Assembly: GCA_010672185.1 (NCBI GenBank)
Contig: JAAHHL010000032.1
Location: forward strand, 36,280-100,279
Length of the DNA stretch: 64,000 nt
DNA from: Caldora sp. SIO3E6
Lineage (GTDB): Bacteria; Cyanobacteriota; Cyanobacteriia; Cyanobacteriales; Coleofasciculaceae
Direction: 5' to 3'
How positions within the stretch are numbered: position 1 is the stretch's first letter; each line of letters begins with the position of its first letter. The notes beneath the pieces were generated by a model. It did no database searches and was not told the DNA's origin. It saw nothing but the letters and a program-made list of their open reading frames with translations. Positions 63,774 to 64,000 of this stretch are shown here, one piece after another. A program made the translations under genes and the position numbers.

Positions 63774-64000
63774 TCATTCTTCCTTCAATAACGCTATTCC
63801 TTGCTCTACCCAAAACTGAGTATCTTTCATCTTCCCTAATCCCCGTAAATCATTCAAGTTCCAGCCCAAATATTTCAGCAGAAACAGTAAATCTAGGGGA
63901 CTGGGGAAAACATAAAATTTATCCAGTTCATTAGCGCTACTGCTCCCCCATAGCCTATCCCTTCTGGTTCAGTAAAATCTTTCTCCTCTATCGCCTTGCC
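63774..64000 (-). CDS. tail-assembly chaperone with apparent -1 frameshift (partial)
   Basis: The gene enters from the right edge. Frame A reads GKAIEEKDFTEPEGIGYGG and continues to a stop at 63893-63895. The -1 frame, open from 63968 to a stop at 63774, codes ELDKFYVFPSPLDLLFLL, KYLGW and LRGLGKMKDTQFWVEQGI. Joining them by a -1 shift gives one continuous protein. The overlap contains two slip candidates: a G5 tract (63945-63949) and a canonical X_XXY_YYZ heptamer, A_AAT_TTT (63914-63920). Tail chaperones just upstream of the tape measure (lambda G/GT, P2 E/E') use such shifts, and this is the expected gene order. Confidence 0.65.

Noticed and set aside
1..64000. tRNA, rRNA or riboswitch genes
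   Set aside because: No cloverleaf, rRNA core motif or known riboswitch core was noticed on either strand; a covariance-model scan would be decisive.

Overview
The window is cyanobacterial. The octamer GCGATCGC (HIP1) recurs throughout, heptamer repeats of the STRR type sit between genes, and the coding content is dominated by TPR-CHAT proteins of the kind typical of filamentous, multicellular cyanobacteria. The species, and whether this is chromosome or plasmid, cannot be decided from the sequence.

Layout. (1) 1-6.45 kb: plasmid- or island-type genes: a ParA-like ATPase with an 18-bp palindrome upstream, an uncharacterised gene, a RecD2-type helicase gene broken by a 25-nt insertion, a RuvC-like resolvase and a tyrosine recombinase. 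(2) 6.5-48.0 kb: a same-strand array of caspase-like CHAT proteases on TPR scaffolds. It holds eleven intact CHAT genes, one gene gutted by deletion of its TPRs, one 17-codon scar of a lost copy, a helix-turn-helix gene carrying a stub of the CHAT N-terminal domain, and a 76-bp MITE-like element. Two CHAT lineages are interleaved: type 1 (FSCHG/SACETG, 46-aa TPR units) and type 2 (ATHG/SACSTG, 40-aa TPR units). Many junctions overlap as TGATG or TAATG, which implies translational coupling. (3) 48.0-59.6 kb: a second operon with good Shine-Dalgarno sites. It resembles the published MoxR-vWA ternary conflict systems: an effector-associated-domain (EAD)/trypsin protein, a protein of unknown fold, a small EAD protein, an EAD-inactive-STAND protein, a MoxR ATPase, a vWA protein, a TPR scaffold, a CHAT protein that has lost its catalytic histidine, and a small acidic protein. 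(4) 59.65-64 kb, opposite strand: a P2-like contractile-tail module (gpD, gpU, tape measure, and a tail-assembly chaperone with an apparent -1 frameshift), interrupted by a four-helix-bundle gene flanked by inverted heptamer arrays.

How the genes may work together (inference). The MoxR/vWA/iSTAND/EAD operon looks like an NTP-dependent sensing and assembly machine whose outputs are proteases: a trypsin recruited through an EAD, and CHAT proteases. The array supplies a bank of CHAT proteases with near-uniform catalytic ends but different recognition ends: TPR number from 3 to 14, two TPR types, presence or absence of an N-terminal helical domain, and in the first gene two pairs of ClpC-type N-terminal domains. 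Repeat-driven TPR expansion, apparent conversion of the C-terminal ends, a scar, a gutted copy and a shuffled EAD domain show that the locus diversifies by recombination, as expected for a conflict (defence or programmed cell death) locus. The least ordinary single object is the 1980-residue Clp_N-TPR-CHAT fusion that opens the array.
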